This document shows, piece after piece, positions 8,011 through 17,408 of a stretch of DNA of 64,000 nt. Every line of letters starts with the position of its first letter. Position 1 is the first letter of the stretch. Both the position numbers and the translations under genes were made by a program. This DNA comes from Desulfosporosinus metallidurans (GTDB lineage Bacteria > Bacillota > Desulfitobacteriia > Desulfitobacteriales > Desulfitobacteriaceae), in contig NZ_MLBF01000005.1 of the NCBI RefSeq assembly GCF_001936615.1, positions 1-64,000 of the forward strand, read 5' to 3'. Below the pieces are notes generated by a model. The model had not been told where the DNA came from, did no database searches, and saw only the letters and a list, made by a program, of their open reading frames with translations.

Positions 8011-8040
8011 AAGACCCCCACCTCAAGAAGTGGGGGTCTT
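8011..8040. terminator. Terminator shared by the DUF2703 gene and the convergent molybdoenzyme operon
   Basis: Perfect 11-bp stem AAGACCCCCAC/GTGGGGGTCTT with an 8-nt loop, lying between two convergent genes. Confidence 0.8.
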
Positions 8041-8072
8041 GAAAATTGGATAAAGTGGTGGAAGGTTCTTAA

Positions 8073-11000
8073 TTAAGCTTTAACAACCTTTACACGAGTA
8101 TCATAGAAGCAAATACTTCCACCCGTAATATCCTGTAGCCCTACATTTTTAAGAACGGGGTCTACTCGCATCACCGGATTGAAATGCGTTCCTTTTCCTC
8201 GCCGGGGATCTCCCTTAATAACCTTGCCGTCCACGGTAATATCGCGAGATCCATAGGCAAAGTGCCCAAAGCTCACATGGAAGGCTACTGTTCCAGGACG
8301 TATCCCTTGGACTAATTTCACTTTCGCGACCATCTGAATTTCGCCTTGAGGTCCGAGCTTCCAGACTCCATCTGGGTTCGTTGCCGAAAGAAGACGAACT
8401 TTATCCCCATCTTTGATTCCCATTTTTTCCCCATCGACTGCATTCATCATGATGCTGTTTTCTTTCTCCAGCGCTAACAACCAGTAGTTTCCAGCCGTTC
8501 TAGACTTTGTGTGTTGAATCGGGCGATAGGTAATTAAGCTAAACGGATACCCATCTTTTTCATCGGTCAGTAATTTACCAGTGCAATCCGCTGGGCCAGG
8601 CACATAGGCCGCATGAGGAATAAAGCTCTTACCCGTCATGGTATTTTTGGTCTTGGCGGTCTTCTCCTGGTAAATATTAATAAGTGCTCCATACTTGTTC
8701 TTCAGTTTTTCTCCATCGTAGGTGTCCGAATCATCTTGGAAGCGTCCGCCTCGGTTTAGAACATAAATTACCTTTTTCCAATTAGCAGCCCCACACGCTT
8801 CTTTCCAACGTTCTGGATCAAAAATCGATTTTGGAAGATGCTTCCGAGCCGCTAGGAAAATCTTCTCTTCCTCTTCATTAGCCTCTGGAACTGGTTTTCC
8901 ATCCGTCGCTACATTAGCAACTTGTTTCAAGTAGAGGTGGTCTTGATGGGTTAGCGGAACTCCTTTTTCAAAACCATCCGGACCAAAGCCAGGGAGATTC
9001 ATTTTCTCGGCGAGTCCAAGAAGGAAGCTCTCAAAACTCATCGGCATTTCCTGTCCATAGACTTTCGCATTATCTGTGAGCGGCGGTGCGGCAGGCTGGC
9101 GGACCGGTTGGGTCTTATGAGGAATACTCGGATGGCCCCCTTGGAATTCCCATCGTTCCAGATACGTAAGATCTGGAATAATATAATCCGCAAAGGTCGA
9201 AGTCTCGCCCACGGTAATATCAAACGTTACAAACAACGGGACTTTCTTAACATCCGTAATAATATCAACCAAAGGACCCGCAGCTGGCAACGTGTAAATG
9301 GGTGACCCCATATAAAGGAACAACGCTTTGCAGGGATAAGGGTAAGCATCTCCCATAGAAGGAAGAACCTCCTGGTAGACATCACTCGCTAAGGGGAACC
9401 ATGGCCGTTTCGCAGGATACCCGCTAAAGATCGTCGTATCTTCGTATTTCACATTGTGACGGATACAAGAGATCCCGAAGTCTGGCAATTTGCCCGGTTG
9501 GTTTCCAATGTTATAGACCTGTCCTTCTTTTGCACCGGCAGGACTGTAGTCGGATTTTTTAATAAATCCTCCCTTATAGTCAAAATTCCCATTCAAAACA
9601 TTGAGCGTAAACCAGGCAAAGTTATTATAGAAGCCATTCGTATGTTGGGAAGGTCCACGATGGATATCGACCACCGCTTTTTTGCCATGGCTCGTAAATT
9701 CCTTAGCCAGAGTTTCAATGTCCTCAGCTACTACCCCTGCAATCTCTGCCCATTCTGCAATGGTTTTTCGGCTGGCTTCCTCTTTCAGAATCACCAAAGC
9801 GCTCTTAACTTTAATCCCATTGATTTCAGTGTCAACAAGCAAATCTCCAGTTACCGCCTCGGTCTCACTGTTGGGATCAAACATAACTGGTTTGCCGTCT
9901 TTAAAGGCTACGAACAGTTCATCTTCATACTCCAGGCCCTCTTTGGTGGTCTTCTTAACTTTAGCACCACCGATTTCATGCGCTCGTAAGAATGCACCAG
10001 GTTTTCCGTTTTCAATCTTTACAAGCCAAGCACCATTGGACCAAGTTGGTTCTCCAGCCGCTTTAGCAGCTGCCTTATTAGCACACGCTAGAAATTTAGC
10101 ATCATAGCGTTGGTTCTCGATGATCCAGCGAATCATTCCCATAGCAATTCCGGCATCTTCTCCCGGTTTAGCCGGCAACCATTTCCACGCTTTAGAGGCA
10201 AGTTTCGAGAAACGTGGATCAATACAGGCAAACTTGAGACGTCCGGACGAAAGACCGTCGATAATTCGGGAAGTCTGAAGTGGCGGCCCATAATTTGCTT
10301 CAAAATGGTTTGCTCCAACAAACAGAATAAATTCCGCCCCGGTATACTCCCCCTGCCAGTAGAATTTGCTTCCTCCTGTCCAGGACATCGCATTCTTTGC
10401 TGCATCATATTGCCATTGTTCACTCATGGCTTTACCTGTGAAGTAAAGAGAACCTTGGCATACCGTTGTATGACCGTGGGCATTGGTGGAACCCATCCCT
10501 CCAATGGCAAAACGCTTCAGTAAATCTGCACGTCCATCCTTTAAACGCCCCCATTGAAAAACGAATTGATTATTCTTCGGACCAAAGTCCGGATGTTCTG
10601 GATCAATCAATTTATCCATATGCTCTTTGAATTTTTCCTTAAATCCATTAACGAGCTGTTGCTTCTTATCCTTGTCTTTCTCGGCGAGGATTTTCGCGAT
10701 CTCTGCGGACATCTCTTTCCCAAGTTTGGCATCTTTCACCGCGCGGATCTGATTGAGGCCCTCCACTACGCGGTCTTCCTCTCCAGGCACATTGGCAAAA
10801 AGTTTACCTCCGTTGGTAATCTCTTCTAGGGCTTGTTCAAACGAAATACCAACCCATTTGTTTTCTCCTCGCTTGCCAACCCGTTTTAGAACCTTACGAA
10901 TCCGGTATGGGTCATAATATGCCTGGAGTCCAGCCTGCCCTTTCGGACAGATGGCCGCATCCACTTTACTGATCGTGTCTTTGTAACCCGATGTATACGG

Positions 11001-11324
11001 TAAATGAGGATAGAGATTCCACGGGGAATAGGGACTTCCTTCAATTTTTAGAGGCATCCCCTCACCAGATTTTACTTTAATAGGGCAACCTGTATTACAC
11101 TGTAAGCAAGAGGAAGTAATGATAGATTCTGGATTGTTAAATCCGTACTCCCGACCATCTTCAAGAGTACCGGCATTTGCACGCCTCCCCATGTCTAATA
11201 GCAAGGGACTACCGCCCACAAACGCTGCGCCTGTAGCGACTGTAGCTCCCGTTAAGAATGTTCTACGACTAATCTTCCTTTTGGTAATTATTTGCTCTAG
11301 TCCGTCCGTTTCTTTCTTACTCAT
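8073..11324 (-). CDS. Molybdopterin catalytic subunit, tetrathionate-reductase (TtrA/SrdA) type, copy 1
   Basis: 1083 residues. A Tat signal (SRRTFLTGA, Arg20-Arg21) is followed by the [4Fe-4S] site C73-x2-C76-x3-C80-x45-C126 (SSCLQCNTGC, AICPKGQAG) and the likely Mo-ligand Cys in HTTVCQGS. It resembles TtrA in length and in motifs such as RFAIGGMGS and the order FeS - NrfD - catalytic subunit (ttrBCA, also srdBCA of selenate reducers). It carries a charged, probably helical insertion of about 50 residues (near 180-235, ...KEMSAEIAKILAEKDKDKKQQLV...) absent from copy 2. It should act outside the membrane, reducing an oxyanion such as tetrathionate, thiosulfate or selenate; the substrate is not determinable. 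AAAGGAGG precedes the ATG. Confidence 0.85.
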   Translation of the reverse strand: MSKKETDGLEQIITKRKISRRTFLTGATVATGAAFVGGSPLLLDMGRRANAGTLEDGREYGFNNPESIITSSCLQCNTGCPIKVKSGEGMPLKIEGSPYSPWNLYPHLPYTSGYKDTISKVDAAICPKGQAGLQAYYDPYRIRKVLKRVGKRGENKWVGISFEQALEEITNGGKLFANVPGEEDRVVEGLNQIRAVKDAKLGKEMSAEIAKILAEKDKDKKQQLVNGFKEKFKEHMDKLIDPEHPDFGPKNNQFVFQWGRLKDGRADLLKRFAIGGMGSTNAHGHTTVCQGSLYFTGKAMSEQWQYDAAKNAMSWTGGSKFYWQGEYTGAEFILFVGANHFEANYGPPLQTSRIIDGLSSGRLKFACIDPRFSKLASKAWKWLPAKPGEDAGIAMGMIRWIIENQRYDAKFLACANKAAAKAAGEPTWSNGAWLVKIENGKPGAFLRAHEIGGAKVKKTTKEGLEYEDELFVAFKDGKPVMFDPNSETEAVTGDLLVDTEINGIKVKSALVILKEEASRKTIAEWAEIAGVVAEDIETLAKEFTSHGKKAVVDIHRGPSQHTNGFYNNFAWFTLNVLNGNFDYKGGFIKKSDYSPAGAKEGQVYNIGNQPGKLPDFGISCIRHNVKYEDTTIFSGYPAKRPWFPLASDVYQEVLPSMGDAYPYPCKALFLYMGSPIYTLPAAGPLVDIITDVKKVPLFVTFDITVGETSTFADYIIPDLTYLERWEFQGGHPSIPHKTQPVRQPAAPPLTDNAKVYGQEMPMSFESFLLGLAEKMNLPGFGPDGFEKGVPLTHQDHLYLKQVANVATDGKPVPEANEEEEKIFLAARKHLPKSIFDPERWKEACGAANWKKVIYVLNRGGRFQDDSDTYDGEKLKNKYGALINIYQEKTAKTKNTMTGKSFIPHAAYVPGPADCTGKLLTDEKDGYPFSLITYRPIQHTKSRTAGNYWLLALEKENSIMMNAVDGEKMGIKDGDKVRLLSATNPDGVWKLGPQGEIQMVAKVKLVQGIRPGTVAFHVSFGHFAYGSRDITVDGKVIKGDPRRGKGTHFNPVMRVDPVLKNVGLQDITGGSICFYDTRVKVVKA

Positions 11325-11341
11325 CGTTGTACCTCCTTTTC

Positions 11342-12424
11342 TTAAACGTTGACTGCTTTATTCGATTTTGTTGAACCCTCAGTATGGTCAACCAAGACTT
11401 TGGGAATCAACCAAGAAATTGCTAAAACGACAGTGGCCAAGAGTCCAACTGCAACCAACCATTCTACGATCGACGGTGTATAGCTAAGACTCAATCTAGA
11501 ATCTTGGAACGCCTCCGGCAATCCGTTTAAATCCGGCTGAGTGAACGCGGCCGTCACAAACGTGACCTTATAAACCAATATTCCAACTAACGACAGAAGT
11601 GCTCCAAGAAGAGCCGTTGCTGGTTTGGTCAAAAGATAAATGGCGACTACACCTCCAAGCCCTACAAACAGAACCCAGAATCTCCAATCTGTCATTTGGG
11701 CCATGGCTTCCGGCAACTTCATTTCTAAGGCAAGGTGCCCTACTTCGACTATGAGATGCAAGACTATGGCATACAGTAACAGTTTGCGCAGTCCACTATC
11801 ATCTTTCTGAAGCAAATCAGGTGCCCATAGGGCAGCTACTCCGTATACCAAAGCTCCTCCAGCAACAATCGCTGACGTGACGAAGGCGAAGGCACTCCCC
11901 CAAGAATTCCACAGAGGACGGGCAATCATCTCTCCAAAAAACAAGGTTTCAGCTCCGAGAAATACGATCGATAAAACAAGACCCAAATAGACTAAGGGTG
12001 AACGTACACTTGAAATTCCTTTAAACACAATAAATGCCACCGTAAGGATAAACAGTGCATACCCCCACGACGCCCAAGCTAGCGGAGACATAACCGACGG
12101 AGAAAAAAAGATGCTAATTCCTTTCATAGGTTTTCCAAGATCAAGCGCAATAAAGGCAAGTGCCCCAATCAGAGAGATGGCTGCAGAACCAAAACCCACT
12201 TTAATCCAACGCACTGAATTATTCTTATACCCTAACCAAAAGCCAAACCACGTAGCGCCTGCAGCAGCAGCGACTAGGAAAATATATAGGCTGACCCAGA
12301 GTCCCCAGGGAACGTAACTCCCGTAATTAACAACCGAATCTCCCCAAATAAACGCTTTGCCGACCGCAGAACCGATACCGATCAAAGCTAATAGACCCAA
12401 AACCCACTGACTCAGTTTATTCAT
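11342..12424 (-). CDS. NrfD/TtrC-type membrane subunit, operon 1
   Basis: 360 residues with about nine hydrophobic segments. The family pattern begins GDSVVNYGSYVPWGLWVSLYIFLVAAAAGATW, where the polar residues near the outer face form part of the quinone site in NrfD/PsrC proteins. It anchors the exported catalytic/FeS pair and passes electrons from menaquinol to the FeS subunit. It lies 13 bp after the FeS gene and 17 bp before the catalytic gene, so translation is probably coupled. GGGGGTGAAGGTGC precedes the ATG. Confidence 0.88.
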   Translation of the reverse strand: MNKLSQWVLGLLALIGIGSAVGKAFIWGDSVVNYGSYVPWGLWVSLYIFLVAAAAGATWFGFWLGYKNNSVRWIKVGFGSAAISLIGALAFIALDLGKPMKGISIFFSPSVMSPLAWASWGYALFILTVAFIVFKGISSVRSPLVYLGLVLSIVFLGAETLFFGEMIARPLWNSWGSAFAFVTSAIVAGGALVYGVAALWAPDLLQKDDSGLRKLLLYAIVLHLIVEVGHLALEMKLPEAMAQMTDWRFWVLFVGLGGVVAIYLLTKPATALLGALLSLVGILVYKVTFVTAAFTQPDLNGLPEAFQDSRLSLSYTPSIVEWLVAVGLLATVVLAISWLIPKVLVDHTEGSTKSNKAVNV

Positions 12425-12437
12425 GCACCTTCACCCC

Positions 12438-13145
12438 CTATAGATAATATACTTGAGGTCCGGTCCCCAAGGTTTCTTTTAAACGAGTTGGTTTTCCAGA
12501 ACTTAGCACCTTGTTAATGAGACTATTCTTATCATTGAGGTCACCAAAATATGTGGCCCGTCCTATACAAGTTGAAACACAAACAGGTAACATTCCTACT
12601 TTTATACGACTTGTACAAAAATGACATTTACGGGCACTTCCCACGACAGGTGATCCATGTCCAGTTCTTGAGTACTTCTTCCCATATTCATAAAACGTTG
12701 ATGTTTCATAAGGCTGTAGTTGTGGAGTCCCTGAAGTATAGTAACTTCCGGTGTCAAAGGTCCGAGCCCCATAAGGGCAATTAGCTATGCATGAACGGCA
12801 TCCGATACATTTTTCATAATTGATCTCTACAATTCCGTCTTTTCTCTTGAAGGTTGCTCCAACAGGACAAACCTTGACACAGGGTGGGTTTTCACACTGC
12901 ATACAGGGTCGGGGTAAAAAGGAACGTTTGACCATCGGGTAACTACCGGTCTCTTCCTCCATGACCGGTCGGTAAACCACTCCGGGGGGGAGTTTGTACT
13001 CTGAAACACAACCGATGGTACAGGCATGGCAACCTACGCATTTGCGCGTATCGATTAACATACCCCACTTAACGGACTCAGCTGGTCGAGCTAACGCAGC
13101 TTCTACCTCTTTCTGCATCGTAATGATATTATCATCTTGAGCCAT
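12438..13145 (-). CDS. Four-cluster ferredoxin-like (TtrB/DmsB-type) subunit, operon 1
   Basis: About 235 residues with sixteen Cys in four sets (CVGCHACTIGC, CMQCENPPCVKVC, CIGCRSCIANC, CHFC...CVSTC), the standard 4x[4Fe-4S] electron wire between NrfD and the Mo enzyme. The start is ATG at 13143-13145 with AAGGAGG six bases before it; the frame extends 15 codons further upstream without a ribosome site. Compared with the other three FeS subunits it has an insertion of about 25 residues after the third Cys set (DTGSYYTSG...GHGSPV). No signal peptide, so it travels with the Tat-exported catalytic subunit. Confidence 0.92.
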   Translation of the reverse strand: MAQDDNIITMQKEVEAALARPAESVKWGMLIDTRKCVGCHACTIGCVSEYKLPPGVVYRPVMEEETGSYPMVKRSFLPRPCMQCENPPCVKVCPVGATFKRKDGIVEINYEKCIGCRSCIANCPYGARTFDTGSYYTSGTPQLQPYETSTFYEYGKKYSRTGHGSPVVGSARKCHFCTSRIKVGMLPVCVSTCIGRATYFGDLNDKNSLINKVLSSGKPTRLKETLGTGPQVYYL

Positions 13146-13223
13146 GGTCTTCCTCCTTGCAACTATATTTGACTTTGTATTTGATTTCATTATTACATAT
13201 AACGATTTATATAATAATCAGTA

Positions 13224-13250
13224 AAAACCCTGAAAATCTATCAGGGTTTT
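13224..13250 (-). terminator. Terminator after response-regulator gene 1
   Basis: Ten-bp stem AAAACCCTGA/TCAGGGTTTT with a 7-nt loop and extra T residues on both strands. It separates the sensor operon from the ttrB-like gene. A related but weaker inverted repeat with similar flanks lies at 21836-21859. Confidence 0.7.
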
Positions 13251-13309
13251 TGCGAAGGGCAAAACTATAAAACCCCAATACCTTTTCAAGTGACAAGACA
13301 AGGCAAGAC

Positions 13310-13361
13310 AATGGGACGGTTCTTCTGTCTAAATAAATTTAGACAGAAGAACCGTCCCATT
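13310..13361. repeat. REP/MITE-like perfect palindrome
   Basis: A perfect 24-bp stem (13310-13333 with 13338-13361) and a 4-nt TAAA loop. The arm contains GGGACGGTTCTTCTGTC, a core I recall as a dispersed repeat in many clostridial genomes, likely moved by IS200-like REP-associated transposases. It is not followed by a T-run, so it is not a simple terminator. It lies between the response-regulator stop and the FeS-subunit promoter. Confidence 0.7.
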
Positions 13362-13394
13362 TCTCGCGCTAGTCCCCAAAAACACGATTTTCAG

Positions 13395-14042
13395 TTAAAT
13401 ATAGCCTTCTTGCATAGCATAGCGGACGAGTTCCGAACGTCTTTCACACCCGGTTTTTTCCATAACTCGGGCTTTGTGGGTCTCGACTGTTTTGATGCTG
13501 ACATTTAACTTTTCACTAATTTCTTTATTGGTATGCCCTAAGGCAACTAGCTTTAAAACCTCTGTTTCGCGACCTGTCAAATTACTGCTCTTTTTAGAGC
13601 TTTCTCTAGTTTCCGGCTGGAAGATGGACTGAATCAGCATGCTCGCCAACGTTGGATGAAGAAATATCTCTTTCCTGGCAACCGCACGCACTGCCTGTAA
13701 AAGTTCAGAATCTGCAGCCTTCTTCAAGACATATCCACTGGCACCCGCCTGCATTGCTTGCTGAAGATACTCTTCTGCCTCGTGCATAGTCAGCATGAGA
13801 ATCCCGACGTCCGGGGTTAATTGCTTAATCCGGGCAATGGCCTCAATTCCATTCATACCTGGCATGGAAATGTCTAAAATGACTACATCAGGCTGGTGTA
13901 ATTGTACCTTTTCTAGAGCATCCTCTCCACTCACTGCTTCGCCAATCACCACCATATCTTCTTGAGAATTAAAAAACATTTTTAACCCGGTACGCAAGAT
14001 CGTATGGTCATCGACCAGCAACACGCGTGTCTTTTCGTTCAT
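13395..14042 (-). CDS. NarL/LuxR-type response regulator 1
   Basis: 215 residues: receiver domain (VDDHTILRTGLK, phospho-acceptor Asp in VVILDISMPG, conserved Lys in YVLKKA) and a C-terminal LuxR helix-turn-helix (LTGRETEVLKLVALGHTNKEISEKLNVSIKTVETH). It overlaps the kinase gene by 4 bp, so the two are translationally coupled. With the kinase and binding protein it forms a unit resembling TtrS/TtrR split into parts, upstream of operon 1, its probable target. The C-terminal HTH is nearly the same as in regulator 2. Confidence 0.92.
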   Translation of the reverse strand: MNEKTRVLLVDDHTILRTGLKMFFNSQEDMVVIGEAVSGEDALEKVQLHQPDVVILDISMPGMNGIEAIARIKQLTPDVGILMLTMHEAEEYLQQAMQAGASGYVLKKAADSELLQAVRAVARKEIFLHPTLASMLIQSIFQPETRESSKKSSNLTGRETEVLKLVALGHTNKEISEKLNVSIKTVETHKARVMEKTGCERRSELVRYAMQEGYI

Positions 14043-15529
14043 ACTCCCCCCCCTTTTTCTAGCGGTAATCTCACATAAAGCGTTGTTCCCCGACCCGGTT
14101 CGGATTCAATCTCAAAGGTCCCGCCTAACAGTGCTGATCGTTCTTGCATACCGGCAAGCCCTAGATTTTGTCGGCCCTGGTTACTTTCGCTTATGACTTG
14201 CTCAACATCAAATCCTACTCCGTCATCTTCTATAATCAGATTCACACTCTTAGGTCGAATCTCCAAAACGATACTGACATTACGAGCTTTAGCGTATTTT
14301 GCTACATTCGTCAATGCTTCTTGTACAATTCGGTACAGATTTGTCTCCACTTCACTCGGCAAGCGTTCCATCACTTGATTATGAACCTCAAGATCTACCA
14401 CCACGCTGTCCTGCTGGCGTCTGTATTCAGTGACATAACGTTCCAGCGCCGCTACCAAGCCCATATCGTCTAATACTGTTGGGCGTAGTTCAACTGCTAG
14501 GCGATGCACATCTTCTAACGTCAAGTAGGCAACTTTTCTTAAGTCTTCCGCCATGCCTCTTGCTTGCTCCAATTCATTTTGCTGACTTAGAAGTTTCAAC
14601 CCAATGATCAAGGATGTCAAACTTTGACCCGCCTCGTCATGAAGTTCGCGAGCAATCCGCTTTCTCTCCTCTTCCTGCGCAGAGATCACTTTATTCAATA
14701 ATTGTTGGCGAATTTGTTCTTTGTCCATTAACTCTGCCAATAATGCTTCTCTCTCTTGAGTATACCGTTCCAAGCTCTCCGCCATTCCATTAAACGAACT
14801 ACCAAGCTGCCCAATCTCATCCTGCCCCCCAATACTCACGCGTTGGCTTAAATCTCCTTCAGCCACTGCTATGCTCGCGTCAACCAAGCGTTTTATCGGT
14901 CGCGTTAAAAGATTAGACATGATAAAGGCACCGAACAAACCTAAGATAGTAATTCCTAAAGTTGTGACCATGAGCTTTATTGAGAGGGCATTAATGGTTT
15001 GATTCAGATTGGCTTCAGACATGCCGATACGCACCCATCCAGTATTCCTCTCAAGCGGTACTAAGACATCAAGAATAACACCCTCCTCGGAATCAACTTC
15101 TATCACATCCGATCCGATAGCGTCTTTCTCAAGCTGACGTAATTCCAGTAAGCCCACAGGAATTCCTTGTCCGAAGTTATGCGCAACTAATTGTCCCTTT
15201 TCATCTAAGATAAGAACATAGCGAACATCTTTATTATGCATTGAAACTGCTTTTGTCTTCTCAAATAGGCCGATCAAATCCCCCACGAGTATCAGATTCA
15301 TGCTCTCAGAAGCGACTTCGTTCCCAATCGTGACCGCTCGTTTCCTTAGTTGATCGTCTAAAATTCCAGTCACATAAGACCGCATATCAATAATAACGGT
15401 TAAGCCTAATAGACTGATAAATACTGCAACAATCCCCATAATTTTGACATTAAGAGGGACCGCCTCTTGGATTTTTTGGAGTGTTCGATCAGGGAAATAC
15501 TTAGTTATTCGTTTCATCGTTTTAATCAT
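14039..15529 (-). CDS. NarX-type sensor histidine kinase 1
   Basis: 496 residues: TM1 about 29-48, an extracytoplasmic sensor region about 49-183 of single-Cache type (VRYVLILDEKGQLVAHNFGQGI), TM2 about 184-206, HAMP, a coiled coil, a HisKA_3 dimerisation domain with His297 (RKRIARELHDEAGQ) and an HATPase domain (EDDGVGFD). It begins right after the binding-protein stop without a strong ribosome site, so expression depends on coupling. It probably reads the ligand state of the PhnD-like protein, as proposed for AioX/AioS and for the PhnD-like domain of TtrS. No Cys-rich redox motif is seen in this copy. Confidence 0.9.
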   Translation of the reverse strand: MIKTMKRITKYFPDRTLQKIQEAVPLNVKIMGIVAVFISLLGLTVIIDMRSYVTGILDDQLRKRAVTIGNEVASESMNLILVGDLIGLFEKTKAVSMHNKDVRYVLILDEKGQLVAHNFGQGIPVGLLELRQLEKDAIGSDVIEVDSEEGVILDVLVPLERNTGWVRIGMSEANLNQTINALSIKLMVTTLGITILGLFGAFIMSNLLTRPIKRLVDASIAVAEGDLSQRVSIGGQDEIGQLGSSFNGMAESLERYTQEREALLAELMDKEQIRQQLLNKVISAQEEERKRIARELHDEAGQSLTSLIIGLKLLSQQNELEQARGMAEDLRKVAYLTLEDVHRLAVELRPTVLDDMGLVAALERYVTEYRRQQDSVVVDLEVHNQVMERLPSEVETNLYRIVQEALTNVAKYAKARNVSIVLEIRPKSVNLIIEDDGVGFDVEQVISESNQGRQNLGLAGMQERSALLGGTFEIESEPGRGTTLYVRLPLEKGGGV

Positions 15530-15530
15530 T

Positions 15531-16499
15531 TCAAGTCAAGCCTACTTCATGGGCCATCGTCTGTATCTTTCCATAGATTGCTTGGTCTGGATGAACAAAA
15601 CGATCAAAATGTAAAAGTCCCATTGCTTTCCGCCCCTGTTCATCCATATGCATGGTCAGCAAAATGTTTTTTAAAGTTGCTATGAGTTCTGAATTAGCTT
15701 TAAGTGAGACAACAACTGGAGGGTTCCCCATCGCTTCCGATTGGTCAATCACTTTAATTTTCCCCCTGATACTTTCATCACGTGCCATAGTCAGGTCATA
15801 AATCAAACTATCAACGGCGGCTCCATCTACAATGCCATCAACCACCGCTCGAATCGACTTATCATGACTATAGGTAAAAACTGTCTGCCCAAAAAAATTA
15901 TCCGGTTGATATCCCTTCCTTTTCAACATCACTTGGGGAGCAATACGACCTGAAAACGATAAAGGGTCCATGTAAGCGAAGGATTTCCCTTTCAAATCAA
16001 AAAGCGAAGATGCACTTGACGATGAAGGAGCAATGATATAGGAACTATACGTAGTGGACCCCGCAATTTGTGGGGTAACCAAAATTTGTTTGATTTGATT
16101 TTTCCCGATGTTCCCTATCAGTGCTCCGGAACAGATGAACCCCAATTGGACTTCTCCAGCCTCAATCAGACGATTTGTCTCAGTATAGTTTTGCCGCTGA
16201 ACCATCTTGACCTTCATATTGACCCGCTCTCCGATGATATTTAGCAAATCCCCGTAGAGATTGACATTTTCCATCGGCGAGATAACCGAAGCTACCGCAA
16301 TATTTAACACGGGCTTCCCTCCCAATTCAGGGTCTTGTTCTGGAGGCGCCTGTAGCTGAGAAAGCTGAATCTTTGGACGTTCCTGGTTAGTCTTGGGGTT
16401 CCAGAATCCCAAGGCCGCCGTTCCTAGGATTCCTAGCTGAACGACCCCTAAAGCACCCATCCAAATTACTTCTCGACGCGTAAAATCATTTTTGGACAC
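15531..16499 (-). CDS. PhnD-like periplasmic binding protein 1 (signal sensor)
   Basis: About 322 residues. A start at GTG 16497-16499 fits GGAGG eight bases upstream better than the ATG five codons earlier. The N-terminus (FTRREVIWMGALGVV...) has a twin Arg before a hydrophobic stretch, so it may be Tat-exported or membrane-anchored, unlike the lipoprotein paralogues. The mature part has the PhnD/phosphonate-binding pattern: NIAVASVISPMENVNLYGDLLNIIG, AGEVQLGFICSGALIG, then DLKGKSFAYMDPLSFSG. With no ABC transporter genes nearby and a coupled kinase, it is more likely a sensor than a transport protein. It is the first gene of its operon. Confidence 0.88.
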   Translation of the reverse strand: MSKNDFTRREVIWMGALGVVQLGILGTAALGFWNPKTNQERPKIQLSQLQAPPEQDPELGGKPVLNIAVASVISPMENVNLYGDLLNIIGERVNMKVKMVQRQNYTETNRLIEAGEVQLGFICSGALIGNIGKNQIKQILVTPQIAGSTTYSSYIIAPSSSSASSLFDLKGKSFAYMDPLSFSGRIAPQVMLKRKGYQPDNFFGQTVFTYSHDKSIRAVVDGIVDGAAVDSLIYDLTMARDESIRGKIKVIDQSEAMGNPPVVVSLKANSELIATLKNILLTMHMDEQGRKAMGLLHFDRFVHPDQAIYGKIQTMAHEVGLT

Positions 16500-16640
16500 T
16501 TTAACGACCTCCATACAGTGATTGCTTAATATAAACTCTCCTATATTCTACCTTGTTTTACTGCACCATGTCACGGAATAGATCTAATTTCCTTAATCCA
16601 TCTTTTGGTTTTAGACTTATCATCTTAATCTAGCAAGCAT

Positions 16641-16665
16641 TTCACCTTGTTCCAAACAAGGTGAA
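16641..16665. repeat. Inverted repeat between ccdA remnant and sensor operon 1
   Basis: Perfect 11-bp arms TTCACCTTGTT/AACAAGGTGAA with a 3-nt loop, about 140 bp upstream of the PhnD-like gene. It may be a regulator site or a terminator without a T-run. Confidence 0.45.
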
Positions 16666-16672
16666 ATGCAGA

Positions 16673-16707
16673 AACTAGCACTTACTTATGAAAAGTAAGT
16701 GCTAGTT
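16673..16707 (-). terminator. Hairpin after the ccdA remnant
   Basis: Perfect 14-bp stem AACTAGCACTTACT/AGTAAGTGCTAGTT with a 7-nt loop, nine bases after the pseudo-ccdA stop. There is no strong T-run. Confidence 0.5.
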
Positions 16708-16715
16708 CAACCAAA

Positions 16716-17408
16716 TCAAAATCCTAAATAGAACATATAAAATGCTATGAGCAGAATTACGCTACCCATGACAATTCTTAAACCCTTGCTGAAGGCACCA
16801 TATTTGTTGTTTGATGTCATACTTGTTACAAAACCAACGAAGTTCCTGCGACAAGCACTAAAGCACTATGCCCTATGGAGTAGAGCAATAACAGAAGAAT
16901 TCCCCATAACAGGCTGCCTCTTTCTGCTACAACAACGAGAAGTGTAATCAATACCGGCGTTGCACAGGGAGATGAAAACACACCGCCTAATATTCCCGCA
17001 ATAAATGCTCCGATGTATCCTCTTCGGGCGTTCTTGGCAATGAGATAGGTTGACGGAATGAAATTATATATCTCCCATGTTTGCAAGGCCATTTAACACC
17101 ATCAGCACACCTAGCAAAAGATACCACCATGACGAGGATGTTCCCATGAGTTTACCGACCAGTGAGGATGCGACTCCCAATGTGGTAAAGGTGACTGCTG
17201 AGCCTGCCGAAAAGGTAAGCGAAAGCCAAAAGGCCTTTTTTGGGTCATGGTTTCCAGTGCCGCCTACATATCCTATGACAAGTGGAACGCTTGATAACGA
17301 GCAAGGAGTTAACGAAGTTAACATTCCCGCGAGCAAAGCAAGCACTGGCGCTACCCACATACTTTGCGAGATAAGTGTCGAAAGAATATCAAGCCATTGA
17401 TTGATCAT
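16716..17408 (-). pseudogene. ccdA: CcdA/DsbD-type membrane thiol-electron carrier, copy 1 (frameshifted)
   Basis: It starts as a CcdA protein (MINQWLDIL..., LTPCSLSSVPLVIGYVGG) and then breaks near 17085, where this copy has one extra T compared with copy 2 (GCCATTTAACACC against GCCATTAACACC). The next frame carries the second half with the other conserved Cys (FSSPCATPVLITLL). A second one-base loss near 16835 cuts off the tail, which is still readable to a TGA at 16716-16718. CcdA moves reducing equivalents across the membrane to thioredoxin-like proteins, for example for cytochrome c maturation. Two independent frameshifts suggest true decay. Confidence 0.8.

Noticed and set aside
8073..11324. 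Long open frames on the plus strand inside molybdoenzyme gene 1 (for example 9456-9989, 9682-10107, 10110-10523)
   Set aside because: They are antisense shadows of a clear protein, without ribosome sites or recognisable domains.
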